A stretch of 64,000 nt of DNA, taken from a virus. Where the stretch lies: positions 19,471 to 83,470 of IMG/VR virus record IMGVR_UViG_3300046536_000173. One strand, written 5' to 3'. The position numbers and the translations under genes were made by a program. Below the pieces are notes generated by a model. The model saw nothing but the letters and a program-made list of their open reading frames with translations, was not told where the DNA came from and ran no database searches. How positions within the stretch are numbered: the stretch's first letter is position 1; each line of letters starts with the position of its first letter. Shown here one piece after another: positions 22,475 through 31,417 of the stretch.

Positions 22475-23116
22475 ATGGGCCAGACTGAAGCCGCCGCTTG
22501 GCCCGCCGACCAGATCGAGCGCCGCGACGTGTCCGCGCTCGTGCCGCACGTCCGCAACGCCCGGAAGCACGGCCCCGCGCAGATCGCGGAGATCGCCGGC
22601 CTGATCCGCGAATGGGGCTGGACCGTGCCGATCCTGATCGACGAAGCGAACGGGATCATCGCGGGGCACGGGCGCGTGCTCGCCGCGCAGCAATTGAACA
22701 TCGCCGACGTTCCCGTTGTCGTCGCGCGCGGATGGAGCGACGCGCAAAAGCGCGCATACATGATCGCCGACAACGAAGTGACCGCGCACTCGACCTGGAA
22801 TACGGAGCTATTGCGCGTCGAGCTGGCCGACCTCGCGCAACAGGGCATCGACCTGGAGACGATCGGCTTCAGCGCCGCCGACCTCGCCGCCAAGGGATCG
22901 AGCGAGGGCGAGCTTCCGCAAGCGCTCCAGCTTGAACCCGCCCGCGAGTATTGCGTGATCATGTGCGCCGACCTCGACGAATGGGAACGCCTCAAAGTCG
23001 CGTTGTCGCTGACTCCCGTCCGACGCGGCGGATACAAGCGCGGGTCCGTGCTTGACGACGTGAGCACGCAACGCGTCGTGACCGCCGCCGCCGTCCTGAA
23101 GCTGATCGAGGGGTAA
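22475..23116 (+). CDS. ParB/Srx-domain protein
   Basis: This 213-aa protein begins with a ParB-like nuclease domain: LVPHVRNARKHGPAQIAEIA, LIREWGWTVPILID, NGIIAGHGRVLAAQ, WSDAQKRAYMIADNE. The C-terminal 70 residues are unknown. Such proteins commonly stand before phage terminases; some single-domain ParB proteins are nucleases or work in DNA modification gene sets. It is separated from the HNH gene by 87 bp with a T-rich run (GATTTTTTAG) that holds no gene. Confidence 0.8.
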   Translation: MGQTEAAAWPADQIERRDVSALVPHVRNARKHGPAQIAEIAGLIREWGWTVPILIDEANGIIAGHGRVLAAQQLNIADVPVVVARGWSDAQKRAYMIADNEVTAHSTWNTELLRVELADLAQQGIDLETIGFSAADLAAKGSSEGELPQALQLEPAREYCVIMCADLDEWERLKVALSLTPVRRGGYKRGSVLDDVSTQRVVTAAAVLKLIEG

Positions 23117-23119
23117 GAC

Positions 23120-23389
23120 ATGTCCGACACGCCGCAACCAACGATCGACACGACCGACCCGCGCGCCACCATCGACAGCGCTTCCGACGCGCGCACCGTC
23201 AACAACGTGGTGCGCCATCAATACCGCGTGCTGTCCGACGCCGAAAAAGACCAGATGGGCGCCCTCAAAGACCTGGGGCTTGCCTTCATCGAGCAATGCG
23301 ACGCGATCGGATCGAGCCGCGAACTGGCTCTGGCGAAAACGAACGCGGAGATGGCGGTGATGTGGGCCGTGAAACACGTCACGCGATGA
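23120..23389 (+). CDS. Acb2/Tad1-like protein, anti-defence candidate
   Basis: This 89-aa protein has a disordered N-terminus and then a helical hairpin core: VVRHQYRVLSDAEKDQMGAL, KDLGLAFIEQCDAIG, SRELALAKTNAEMAVMWAVK, HVTR. It resembles the Acb2 (T4 Vs.4-like)/Tad1 group, which bind the cyclic nucleotide signals of CBASS or Thoeris and so block host immunity. The identification is by eye from the R-x-L-S...K-x-x-G...A-x-T pattern. It follows the ParB-like gene by 3 nt. Confidence 0.6.
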   Translation: MSDTPQPTIDTTDPRATIDSASDARTVNNVVRHQYRVLSDAEKDQMGALKDLGLAFIEQCDAIGSSRELALAKTNAEMAVMWAVKHVTR

Positions 23390-23568
23390 CAGCCTGGGAA
23401 GATCGTATGCGCGCCGCGCTCCTCGCCTGTGAGGCGCAGTTTCACGCATACGCCGATCATCATCTGGCGAAGGAACCGCCCGATCGCGACAAAGCCGCGA
23501 TCAACGTCCGATGGGCGATCGACTGCCACGAAGCCGCGATGCCGCCCGACCGGGTCGTGCTCCGTTGA
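23386..23568 (+). CDS. Hypothetical protein, 60 aa
   Basis: ATGA overlap with the Acb2-like gene. An acidic, helical protein (WEDRMRAALLACEAQFHAYA, then DKAAINVRWAID). It is sandwiched between the anti-defence candidate and the glycosyltransferase. Function unknown. Confidence 0.55.
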   Translation: MTAWEDRMRAALLACEAQFHAYADHHLAKEPPDRDKAAINVRWAIDCHEAAMPPDRVVLR

Positions 23569-24314
23569 CGAAGCCGAAGCGCCGCGCCTCCTCGATCCAT
23601 GTCGCGGTCCCCTCGAAAGGCAGGGCTGGCAGGGTGCGCACGCAAGCCGTGATCCCGTCGTGCACGATCTATGCGCCCGCGCTCGAAGCCGCCGCCTACC
23701 GCGCCGCAGGGGGCCGCAACGTCGTGCCCGTGCCCGACACCGTGCGCGGGATCACCGCGACGCGAAACTTCATCCTCGACAACGCGCCCTCGACGCGCGT
23801 CGTGATGATCGACGACGACGTGAAAACGCAGGGCTGGACGCATCTCCTCCCGCGCTCCGCGCACAAGCTCCATCTCGACGAAGCGACGTGGCTCGCCGAA
23901 TTCCGCAAGCTGTTCGAGGTGACGGAGAGTCTTGAATTCCGCATCTGGGGCGTGGCGACCGAAAGCGCGACGCGCTCCTGTTACCCGTGGGCGCCCTTCC
24001 GCTGGCGCGCGTATGTCACCGCGTCGTGCATGGGGATCGTCAACGACGATCGCGCGCCCCGCTTCGACGAAACATATCCCGTGAAAGAGGATTACGAACT
24101 CTGTGCCCGGTGCATCCGCGATGATGGCGGGGTCGTTGCGGCGCAGTATCTATTCTGGGAGAACGCGCACTGGCACGACAAGGGCGGATGCAACGACTAT
24201 CGCACGCAATCGATGGAGCGCGACGCGATCCGCCGCCTTTGCAAAACCTATCCGGGCCTCGTGCGCGCCGTCGAGCGCGCGTCGAACGCCTGGGCGATCG
24301 AGATCGGACCCTGA
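23565..24314 (+). CDS. TET-associated-type glycosyltransferase (TAGT-like)
   Basis: The TTG start overlaps the previous stop. This 249-aa protein has a GT-A-type layout: IHVAVPSKGRAGRVRTQAV, CTIYAPALEAAAYR, GITATRNFILDNA, the metal-binding VVMIDDDVK (about residue 80), a central YPWAPFRWRAYVTASCMGIV, YPVKEDYELCARCI, and NAHWHDKGGCNDY. It resembles the TAGT family, predicted to glycosylate hydroxymethylated bases in phage DNA. No TET or hydroxymethylase gene is visible in the window, so the acceptor is unknown. A plain phage glycosyltransferase is the alternative. Confidence 0.6.
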   Translation: MTKPKRRASSIHVAVPSKGRAGRVRTQAVIPSCTIYAPALEAAAYRAAGGRNVVPVPDTVRGITATRNFILDNAPSTRVVMIDDDVKTQGWTHLLPRSAHKLHLDEATWLAEFRKLFEVTESLEFRIWGVATESATRSCYPWAPFRWRAYVTASCMGIVNDDRAPRFDETYPVKEDYELCARCIRDDGGVVAAQYLFWENAHWHDKGGCNDYRTQSMERDAIRRLCKTYPGLVRAVERASNAWAIEIGP

Positions 24315-24318
24315 TCAC

Positions 24319-24549
24319 ATGAGCGACATCACCACATCACCGTTGGTCGCGGATGGTGGCCTTTGCTTGTTCCAGGCGATCGAGCCGACGCACTGGCTCA
24401 CGTTCGCGTCGTGCGGCCTACGGATCAACATGGCCACGGGTGAGGTCGTGATCCCGGATGGTCTCGCGCTCAACGAAGCCTCCCGGCAATTCTGGGAACA
24501 ATTGGGGCGCTTTCATCCGCTCGCCCCGATCGGGTTTGGTGATCGCTGA
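24319..24549 (+). CDS. Hypothetical protein, 76 aa
   Basis: Short beta-rich sequence (CLFQAIEPTHWLTFASCGLR, TGEVVIPDGLALNEAS) ending in an aromatic tail. It overlaps the small terminase start by one base. Function unknown. Confidence 0.5.
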   Translation: MSDITTSPLVADGGLCLFQAIEPTHWLTFASCGLRINMATGEVVIPDGLALNEASRQFWEQLGRFHPLAPIGFGDR

Positions 24550-25064
24550 TGGGACGCCGCCCGAAGCCGACCGCCTTGCACAAGCTCCACGGCACATACA
24601 ACGCGACGAACCACGGACGCGACCGCGCGCAAGAGCCGGTGCCGATGGGCGACCTGGAGGAGCCGCCGCCCGACCTGACCGAAAGCCAGGAAGCCGGATG
24701 GCGCTACGCGATCGCCAACATGCCGAAGGGCGTCGTCAAGCTGATCGATCGCGGCATCCTGAAGGTCTGGATCGAAGCGGAGGATCGCCACAACACCGCG
24801 CGCCTCATGCAAGCGATGCTCGACCAGGACACGAAACTAAAGCTCCTGGTGAAAGGCCCGAACGGGCTGGAGCCGTCGCCTTACAACGTGATCCTCGACA
24901 AGTGCGCGCAAACCATGTTCCGCGCCGCGCAGGAATTGGGCTTCTCGCCCGCCGCGCGTCCGCGCCTGAAGCTCTACGCGCCGCCGCCCGACTCACAAGC
25001 CGCCGCCGACGTGCGCGCCGACCCGTGGGCCATGCTGCAGGTAATCCCTGGTGGCAAGGCGTAA
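24549..25064 (+). CDS. Terminase small subunit, P27 family
   Basis: This 171-aa protein starts with GRRPKPTALHKLHGTYNATN, a family hallmark, followed by a linker (EPPPDLTESQEAGWRYAI), helical parts, and a C-terminal LGFSPAARPRLKL typical of P27 (phi105) small terminases. It recognises the packaging site and recruits the large subunit, whose gene overlaps by 14 nt. Confidence 0.9.
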   Translation: MGRRPKPTALHKLHGTYNATNHGRDRAQEPVPMGDLEEPPPDLTESQEAGWRYAIANMPKGVVKLIDRGILKVWIEAEDRHNTARLMQAMLDQDTKLKLLVKGPNGLEPSPYNVILDKCAQTMFRAAQELGFSPAARPRLKLYAPPPDSQAAADVRADPWAMLQVIPGGKA

Positions 25065-26793
25065 GCCTCCCGCGCCTCCTCCTCCCGGTGATGATCCGCG
25101 CCGCTTCACGCGCGACGCGCTCGACTATGCGAAGCGCACCGCCGACGATCCCGCCGCCGCCTCGATCCACGCCCGCGCCGCGTGCGAGCGCTTCATCCGC
25201 GACCATGCCGAAGCATCGAAGCGCGACACCCGCTGGTCGTTCGACGACACCGCCGCGATCCGCGCGATGGTGTTCGCGACTCAAATGCCCAACATCAAAG
25301 GCCCGGAAGCGAACAAGCCGATCCGCCTGATGGACTGGCAAAAGTTCGCATATAGTAACATTTTCGGGTTCCTGGAGCGTGGCACGACGACCCGCCGCTT
25401 CCGACAGGCGGGCATCTTCGTTCCGAAGGGTAACGGCAAAACAACGATCTCCGCGCCGCTCGCGATGTATATGACATTCGGCGAGGGCGAGGGTGGAGCG
25501 GAGGGCTACGCCGCCGCCGTCACAAGAGATCAGGCCCGCATCCTGTTTGACACCGCGTCGAACATGGTCCGCCGCTCGCCCGACATGCAACGCGCCTGGG
25601 GCGTCGGCGTGCTGACGAATTCGATCTTCCAGGAACGCACCGCCTCGCGCTTCATCCCGATCTCCTCCGACGCGAAGGCGCTCGACGGCCTCAACGTCGC
25701 CGTCGCCGTGTGCGATGAAATCGGATCGCACCGCACGAGCGAAGTCTATGACGCGCTGATAACCGCGATGGGCAAGCGTCATCAGCCGTTCCTCCTGTCG
25801 ATCTCGACCGCGACCAGCAACAGCGCCGGGATCGGAAAACAGGTCTGGGATTACGTGCTCCGCGTCGTGCAAGGCGGGCAGGATGACGATCGGCTGTTCG
25901 GCATCATCTATTCGATCGACGACCAGGATGATCCGTGGGACGAAGCGACCTGGGTCAAGGCAAATCCGGGCTGGGGCCATAGCGTGCAACCGGACGCGAT
26001 CCGCGCGATCATGCGACAGGCCCGCAACAACCCCGCGCAAGAGATGTCCGCCCGGACGCGGCACCTCAACGTGTGGGTCGGCGCCGACGAAGCGCTTTTC
26101 TCAACGCGCGCATGGAACGCGTGCGGCGACGCCTCGCTTCAAATCGCCGCCTTCGAGGGCCGCGAATGTTACATCGGCGTCGATCTCGCCTCGCGCGCCG
26201 ACCTCGCCGCCGTCGTCGCGGTGTTCCCGCAAACCGTCACCGTCGAGGGCCGCGACGCGCTGATGTTCACGGTGTTCGCGCGCTGTTACCTCAACGAAGC
26301 CGCCGTGATGGAAGCGCGCAACCCGTCATATCCGGGGTGGGCCGCGAACAACGAATTGATCATCACGCAAGGCAACGAAACCGACTTCCACACGATCGAG
26401 GCCGACATCCTCGACATGAATTCGCGCTTCCGCCTGATGTCGCTCGCCTTCGATCCCTTCAACAGCGTGCACATGGCGCAACGCCTGACCGCGCGCGGTG
26501 TGCCGTGCCGCGAATTCCGATCGAACGCGCAAAACTTCAGCCCCGCGACGCGTGAACTCGAAGCCGCGATCCGGGGCAGTCGCATTCAACACGACATGAA
26601 CGGCCCGCTGGGCTGGTGCATCGGAAACGTCGTCGGCCACACCGACGCCCGCGACAACGTGTATCCGCGCAAAGCACGCCCGGAGAACAAGATCGACGCC
26701 GCGATCGCGCTGATCATGGCGATCGCGCAAGCGACCGATCTCGCCGCAGCGCCCTCCGTTTACGAGACAAGGGGGTTGATCACACTCGGATGA
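25051..26793 (+). CDS. Terminase large subunit (Terminase_1, HK97-type)
   Basis: This 580-aa GTG-started protein has the ATPase Walker A at about residue 124 (VPKGNGKTT), the Walker B at about 217 (VAVCDEIG), the C motif region (LLSISTATSN), and the nuclease part beginning with GVDLASRADLAAV (about 376) and ending with DAAIALIMAIA. It cuts and pumps DNA into proheads. It is followed by the portal with a 4-nt overlap. Confidence 0.95.
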   Translation: MARRKPPAPPPPGDDPRRFTRDALDYAKRTADDPAAASIHARAACERFIRDHAEASKRDTRWSFDDTAAIRAMVFATQMPNIKGPEANKPIRLMDWQKFAYSNIFGFLERGTTTRRFRQAGIFVPKGNGKTTISAPLAMYMTFGEGEGGAEGYAAAVTRDQARILFDTASNMVRRSPDMQRAWGVGVLTNSIFQERTASRFIPISSDAKALDGLNVAVAVCDEIGSHRTSEVYDALITAMGKRHQPFLLSISTATSNSAGIGKQVWDYVLRVVQGGQDDDRLFGIIYSIDDQDDPWDEATWVKANPGWGHSVQPDAIRAIMRQARNNPAQEMSARTRHLNVWVGADEALFSTRAWNACGDASLQIAAFEGRECYIGVDLASRADLAAVVAVFPQTVTVEGRDALMFTVFARCYLNEAAVMEARNPSYPGWAANNELIITQGNETDFHTIEADILDMNSRFRLMSLAFDPFNSVHMAQRLTARGVPCREFRSNAQNFSPATRELEAAIRGSRIQHDMNGPLGWCIGNVVGHTDARDNVYPRKARPENKIDAAIALIMAIAQATDLAAAPSVYETRGLITLG

Positions 26794-28172
26794 AATCACC
26801 CGTCGCACGCCTGATCAACGCGATGCGCCTCGGCCTCGCCGATCGCCCGACCGCCACGCGCACCGAACCGTCGATCGAGACGAAGGACAGCGCCGCCGTG
26901 ACCTCGACGCTGGGCGGTCTGGGCTGGCCGCAGCCGATGCTATACGCCGCCCTCGGTGGCTACGCGTCGAACACCGGAGTCCCGGTGACGCCCTTCACCG
27001 CGCTCCAGGCATCGGCGGTTTACGCGTGCATCCGCATGATCAGCCAGGACATGGCCATGCTGAAGCCGTTCATCCGCCGCACGCTGGTCGGTGGGGGTTA
27101 TCGCCGCGAGCTTCAGCATCCGCTCGCGAAGCTGTTTCGCCGTCCGAACCGCTGGCAAACCGGGTTCGAATTCGTTTCATACATGTGCACGTCGCTTTGC
27201 CTCCGTGGCAACGCCTTCATCGTCGTCGAGCGCGACAAAGACGCGAACCCGGTGGAGCTTGTCCCGATCGCGCCCGACCGTTGCTCGATCATGCTGTCGG
27301 AGGATGGCGAGCTTTGGTATCGCATCAACAGCCGCCGCCTGGGTTACGGGCTGGTCGTGCCGCCCGATGACATGATCCACCTTAAAAACATGTCGCTCGA
27401 CGGCTACATGGGCGCCTCGCCGATCGCGCTCGCGCAAGACATCGTGGGCCTCGCCCTCGCGACGCAACAGCATGGCGGCATCCTGTTCCGCCAGGGCGGA
27501 CAGATCGGCGGCGTCGTGTCGCATCCCGGCAAGCTGTCGAAGGAAGCATCCGATCGCGTCGCGAATTCGTGGCGCGAGACGCACGCCGGAGTCCAGAACG
27601 CGCACAAGGTCGCGATCCTGGAGGAAGGGATGACCTTCAACAAAGTCGCGATCACGAACGAAGAGGCGCAATTCCTGGAGACGCGCCGCTTCCAGGTGCA
27701 AGAGATCGCCCGCCTGTATGGCGTGCCGCCGCACCGCCTCGGCGAACTCGACAAGGCGACGTTGAACAACATCGAACAGCAAAACCAGCAATACGTTGAC
27801 AGCGCGTTGAAGCCGATCGCGAACGCGATCGAGCAATTGTTCGATCATCATCTCCTGTTCGACGACGAACGATCGATGCTCGAATGTAAGTTCGACTTCG
27901 ACGACATGACGCGCGGCGACATGTTGACCCGCTTCAACGCGTATCAGGTCGGAACCCTCAACGGCTGGCTGTCGCGCAACGAAGTCCGCGCCCGCGAAAA
28001 CATGAACCCGATCGAGGATGGGCACGGCGACGAATACCGCGTGCCGCTCAATACCGCCGTCCCCTCCGACAACCTCGCGCAAGTGACGACCGCGCCAAGC
28101 GTGACCGATGACGCGCCGGGGGCGAACGCGACCACGCCGGAACCTGGAGCGCCCGACGATGCAGATAATTAG
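26790..28172 (+). CDS. Portal protein, HK97 family
   Basis: This 460-aa protein has the family landmarks: TPFTALQASAVYACIRMISQ, PLAKLFRRPNRWQT, YMCTSLCLRGNAFIVVERD, VPPDDMIHLKNMSLDGYMG, RRFQVQEIARLYGVPPHRLG, and NGWLSRNEVRARENMNPI. It forms the dodecameric DNA gate of the head. ATGA overlap with the terminase. Confidence 0.95.
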   Translation: MKSPVARLINAMRLGLADRPTATRTEPSIETKDSAAVTSTLGGLGWPQPMLYAALGGYASNTGVPVTPFTALQASAVYACIRMISQDMAMLKPFIRRTLVGGGYRRELQHPLAKLFRRPNRWQTGFEFVSYMCTSLCLRGNAFIVVERDKDANPVELVPIAPDRCSIMLSEDGELWYRINSRRLGYGLVVPPDDMIHLKNMSLDGYMGASPIALAQDIVGLALATQQHGGILFRQGGQIGGVVSHPGKLSKEASDRVANSWRETHAGVQNAHKVAILEEGMTFNKVAITNEEAQFLETRRFQVQEIARLYGVPPHRLGELDKATLNNIEQQNQQYVDSALKPIANAIEQLFDHHLLFDDERSMLECKFDFDDMTRGDMLTRFNAYQVGTLNGWLSRNEVRARENMNPIEDGHGDEYRVPLNTAVPSDNLAQVTTAPSVTDDAPGANATTPEPGAPDDADN

Positions 28173-28854
28173 CGCGACGCAATTCAAGAGCTTGAACCGT
28201 GGCCGCAACGTCACGCGCTCGACGATCGCCGTGCGCAAGCAGATCATCGCCCCCGCCGAAGGTCTGGAGCGCGGAGACACGCGCGCGCTGCGCTTCACGA
28301 TCTCGACCGCCGATGTCGATCGCGAACAGGACACGATCGCGATCGCCGGATGGGATCTGACGAACTTCAAGCGCAACCCCGTCGTGCTCTGGGGACACGA
28401 CGCCTCGCGCCTCCCGATCGGTCGCGCCTTCGATGTCTCGATCGAGGGCGGCGCGTTGAAAGCCTCGATCGAATTCATCCCCGCCGACACGCCCGAAGGC
28501 GGCGCTTTCGCCGAGTCCGTCTATCGCCTCGCCCGCGCCGGTTTCATCGCCGCGACCTCCGTCGGGTTCCGCCCCCTGAAATGGGACTACACGCGCGACG
28601 CCGCGCGCGGAGCCGACGACTGGTTTCCGGGGATCGACTTCGAGGAACAAGAGCTTGTCGAGCTTTCCGTCGTCACCGTGCCCGCGAACCCGGAGGCGCT
28701 GATGGACGCGCCCGCGCCGGGTGAGGGCACGGCAACCGCGTCCGACACCCCGCCCGTCTCGGGCGAGGAGGTGACAGCCTTCAACGAAGAACAAACAAGA
28801 GCACGAGCACGCCGCCGACGCGCGCTCCAACTGGCACTGGCAACGACCGACTGA
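28159..28854 (+). CDS. Prohead protease, HK97 family
   Basis: This 231-aa serine protease (U35/S78-type) has TISTADVDREQDTIAIAGWD, the catalytic His in NPVVLWGHDASRLPIG, the Ser in IAATSVGFRPLKW, and ELSVVTVPANPEAL. It cleaves the delta domain of the capsid protein during maturation. ATG inside the portal gene end (14-nt overlap). Confidence 0.9.
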   Translation: MQIISATQFKSLNRGRNVTRSTIAVRKQIIAPAEGLERGDTRALRFTISTADVDREQDTIAIAGWDLTNFKRNPVVLWGHDASRLPIGRAFDVSIEGGALKASIEFIPADTPEGGAFAESVYRLARAGFIAATSVGFRPLKWDYTRDAARGADDWFPGIDFEEQELVELSVVTVPANPEALMDAPAPGEGTATASDTPPVSGEEVTAFNEEQTRARARRRRALQLALATTD

Positions 28855-28908
28855 AATCGGATCAACGCGCCGCGCGATCCCGCGCCGCGCACACATAGGA
28901 CAATCGCA

Positions 28909-30459
28909 ATGGCTGGCTTGTCAGAAAAACACCGTGACCTAAAGCGTCGGCGCGCTGAAATCGTCGAGAAAATGGGCGCCATCGTCAACAAAGACACGGA
29001 CGAAACGCCGATCGACGAAGCCGGATCGACGACCTTCGACGAACTGTCGGCGGCACTCGCCGCGATCGATCAACGCCTCCAGCGCGTCGCCGCCGCGATG
29101 CAAGCCGCCGCCGAAGGGGCGACGGACGCGAACGGAGACGACGACAGCGACACCGAAGCCGACGACGACGACAAGAGCCTCGCCCGTGGCGGTTTCCGCG
29201 TGCGCGAAGGTGGCCGGCGAACCCCCGCGCAAGCGAAGCGCGATCCCGATGCGGGCCTGAAGGAAAAGCGGGGCGTGAAAGCCGCGCGCTTCGTGCTGGG
29301 CCTGATGCACGCGCGCTATAACAAGGTTTCGATGCAAAAGGCGTCGGAATTCATCGCGACCCGCTTCGGCGACGACATCGTTGCGCGCGCCCTCAACAGC
29401 GGCGTGACGGGCGAAGGCGGCGCGCTGATCCCGCAAGACTTCATGGCGGACCTGATCGAACTGTTGCGCGCCTCGACCGCCGTTCGCGGATCAAACCCGA
29501 TGGAAATCGGGATGCCGATGGGCAACATCACGATCCCGCGCCTCGCCGGAGGAGCGACCGCCGCGTATCAGAACGAACTTGACGACATCGCCGTGTCGCA
29601 AGAGCGCTTCGACGACGTGAACCTTGTCGCGAAAAAGCTCACGGCGATGGTTCCCGTGTCGAACGATCTGATCCGCCGCGCGCCGATCGGAGTCGAGGAG
29701 GTGGTGCGCGACGATCTCGTGCAAACCGTCGCCCGCCGCGAGGATTTGGCGTTCCTCCGTGGTGACGGAACCGACAAGGGTCCGATCGGAATGCGGCATC
29801 TCGCCTTGCCCGCGAACATCATCACGATCGCGCCGATGCCCGCGACGCCCGCGCCCGGAGATCAACTGACCGCCATCCTCGCCGCCGCGTCCGCCGCGAT
29901 CCTGACGTTGCAAAACGGCATGTCGCGGATGCTTCGCCCGACCTGGATCATGGCGCCGACGATGGCCCGCTTCATCGCGACCGCCCGCGACTCCGTTGGC
30001 GGGTTCTACTTCAAAGACGAGATGGCGGCGGGGACATTCGAGGGCTACCCCGTCAAATTGACGCAGCAAATCCCGACGAACTTGGTCATGAGCACATACA
30101 CGAAGGCGTCGGAAATTTACTTCGTTGACATGGCGGATTTTATCATCGCCGACACATACAACGTCGTCGTCGATGCCTCCGATGTCGCCGCATACAACGA
30201 CGGCGTGTCGATGGTCTCCGCTTTCCAGCGCGATCAATCGCTGTTCCGTGTCATCGCGGAGCACGATTGCAACATGCGGCACCTTCAGTCGCTCGTGGTG
30301 TTGCTCGTGCAAGACTGGGCCTTCAGCGGAATGCCGGGGTCGCCTGGGGCGCCTTACTCGACGCAACCCCTCAACCCCACATGGTCGCAAGCCGGAGCCA
30401 TCAGGCCCGCCCTGGCGACCGGCGCGAACGCGCCGCCGCCACTCAAAGACCCGGCATAA
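28909..30459 (+). CDS. Major capsid protein, HK97 fold
   Basis: This 516-aa protein has an N-terminal charged coiled coil (about residues 1-115: HRDLKRRRAEIVEKMGAIVN) that serves as the scaffolding delta domain. The capsid domain starts near GVTGEGGALIPQDFMADLIE, with NITIPRLAGGATAAY, KLTAMVPVSNDLIRRA, AFLRGDGTDKGPIGM, and VDASDVAAYNDGVSMV. The C-terminal 40 residues are Pro-rich and unusual. It follows protease and portal as in HK97. Confidence 0.95.
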   Translation: MAGLSEKHRDLKRRRAEIVEKMGAIVNKDTDETPIDEAGSTTFDELSAALAAIDQRLQRVAAAMQAAAEGATDANGDDDSDTEADDDDKSLARGGFRVREGGRRTPAQAKRDPDAGLKEKRGVKAARFVLGLMHARYNKVSMQKASEFIATRFGDDIVARALNSGVTGEGGALIPQDFMADLIELLRASTAVRGSNPMEIGMPMGNITIPRLAGGATAAYQNELDDIAVSQERFDDVNLVAKKLTAMVPVSNDLIRRAPIGVEEVVRDDLVQTVARREDLAFLRGDGTDKGPIGMRHLALPANIITIAPMPATPAPGDQLTAILAAASAAILTLQNGMSRMLRPTWIMAPTMARFIATARDSVGGFYFKDEMAAGTFEGYPVKLTQQIPTNLVMSTYTKASEIYFVDMADFIIADTYNVVVDASDVAAYNDGVSMVSAFQRDQSLFRVIAEHDCNMRHLQSLVVLLVQDWAFSGMPGSPGAPYSTQPLNPTWSQAGAIRPALATGANAPPPLKDPA

Positions 30460-30477
30460 TCGGAGGAGCTTCGCACA

Positions 30478-31203
30478 ATGCCAGACGATCGAAACGACGC
30501 GCCGCGCTTCGTCCCCCTCGGCTCGATGCCGGGGGGGTTGGAATTCCCCCCGCGACGCTATCCGCCCGACCCGCGACATCTCGACATCCCGCGCACGTTC
30601 GACCCGCGCGCGTCGGTGCAGCTTGAACGCAGCGCGCGCGACATCGCGGCGGGCAAGCCTGGAGCCGCCGCGCGCGAGGATGCCGATCGCGCGACGCCGG
30701 AGAACCCGACCGGACGCGCGACGCCGGGGAACCCAAGTGGCGAACCCGCGCCGACCGGGGTCGAGGGCGCGACGGAGCGCGAAACGCCCGTGACCTTCAA
30801 TCAGCATTTCGCCAGCTATAACGCTGGCGAAACCGCCGCCTTCAGCGCCGACGAAGCCGCCCGCCTCGCCGACCTCGGCGTGACCGGCGAAGCGCCGCCC
30901 GCTGGAGCCGCGCCCGTCAACACGACGGTCCCCGCCGTCACGCAAGCCGCCGACGTGCTGTCGTGCACGATGGGGACGTGGGACGGGGAGCCGACCGCCT
31001 ACGCCTACGCCTGGACCCTCGACGGCGCGTCGGTCGGAACCGACAGCGACACGCACACCGTCACGAGCGCCGAAGCGGGCCAGACCGCTGTTTGCACCGT
31101 CACCGCGACGAACGCGACCGGATCGACCGCCGCGCCGCCCTCGACGGGTGTCGTCGTCACCGATCCAGCCGGAGCGACGCGAAGCGGGAGGCATAGGTCG
31201 TGA
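30478..31203 (+). CDS. Ig-like domain protein, probable head decoration, 241 aa
   Basis: Residues 1-105 are disordered and Pro/Arg-rich. A middle part (FNQHFASYNAGETAAFSADE) looks like capsid-accessory proteins. Residues about 150-230 look like an Ig-type beta sandwich (CTMGTWDGEPTAYAYAWTLD, then TVTSAEAGQTAVCTVTATNA). Ig domains on capsid decorations are common and often bind carbohydrates. Located just after the capsid gene. Confidence 0.65.
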   Translation: MPDDRNDAPRFVPLGSMPGGLEFPPRRYPPDPRHLDIPRTFDPRASVQLERSARDIAAGKPGAAAREDADRATPENPTGRATPGNPSGEPAPTGVEGATERETPVTFNQHFASYNAGETAAFSADEAARLADLGVTGEAPPAGAAPVNTTVPAVTQAADVLSCTMGTWDGEPTAYAYAWTLDGASVGTDSDTHTVTSAEAGQTAVCTVTATNATGSTAAPPSTGVVVTDPAGATRSGRHRS

Positions 31204-31412
31204 GCGCGACCGTGGTTCCGGGCACACTGGTCCATATGCGGACCTTGCGCCGCTTCGCGCATTACACGGCGGGCGAGCTTATCGCCGTTCCGTTCGATGC
31301 CGCGCGCGACCTCGACGCGAAGCGCCTCGCGCAGCCGTTGCAATTGTTCGTGCCGGGGGCGGAGGGCGACGCGCAGCCCGTCCGCCAGCCGACCGGCGTC
31401 GTGCGGAAATAG
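31200..31412 (+). CDS. Small head-region protein, 70 aa
   Basis: GTG start overlapping the previous stop. The sequence is beta-rich (VHMRTLRRFAHYTAGELIAV, then PLQLFVPGAEGD). It lies between the decoration and connector genes. Function unknown. Confidence 0.5.
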   Translation: MSATVVPGTLVHMRTLRRFAHYTAGELIAVPFDAARDLDAKRLAQPLQLFVPGAEGDAQPVRQPTGVVRK

Positions 31413-31417
31413 CGCCG

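Noticed and set aside
21366-22789. Minus-strand frames across the conserved non-coding block
   Set aside because: They cover both non-coding and HNH/ParB coding sequence and end in different places in unit 3; conservation follows DNA blocks with indels rather than codons.
24805-26064. Minus-strand 419-codon frame opposite the terminase
   Set aside because: Shadow of the large terminase gene; no start context and no recognisable domain.
29491-31227. Minus-strand 578-codon frame opposite the capsid gene
   Set aside because: Shadow of the capsid and decoration genes; composition is Arg/Gly-rich noise.
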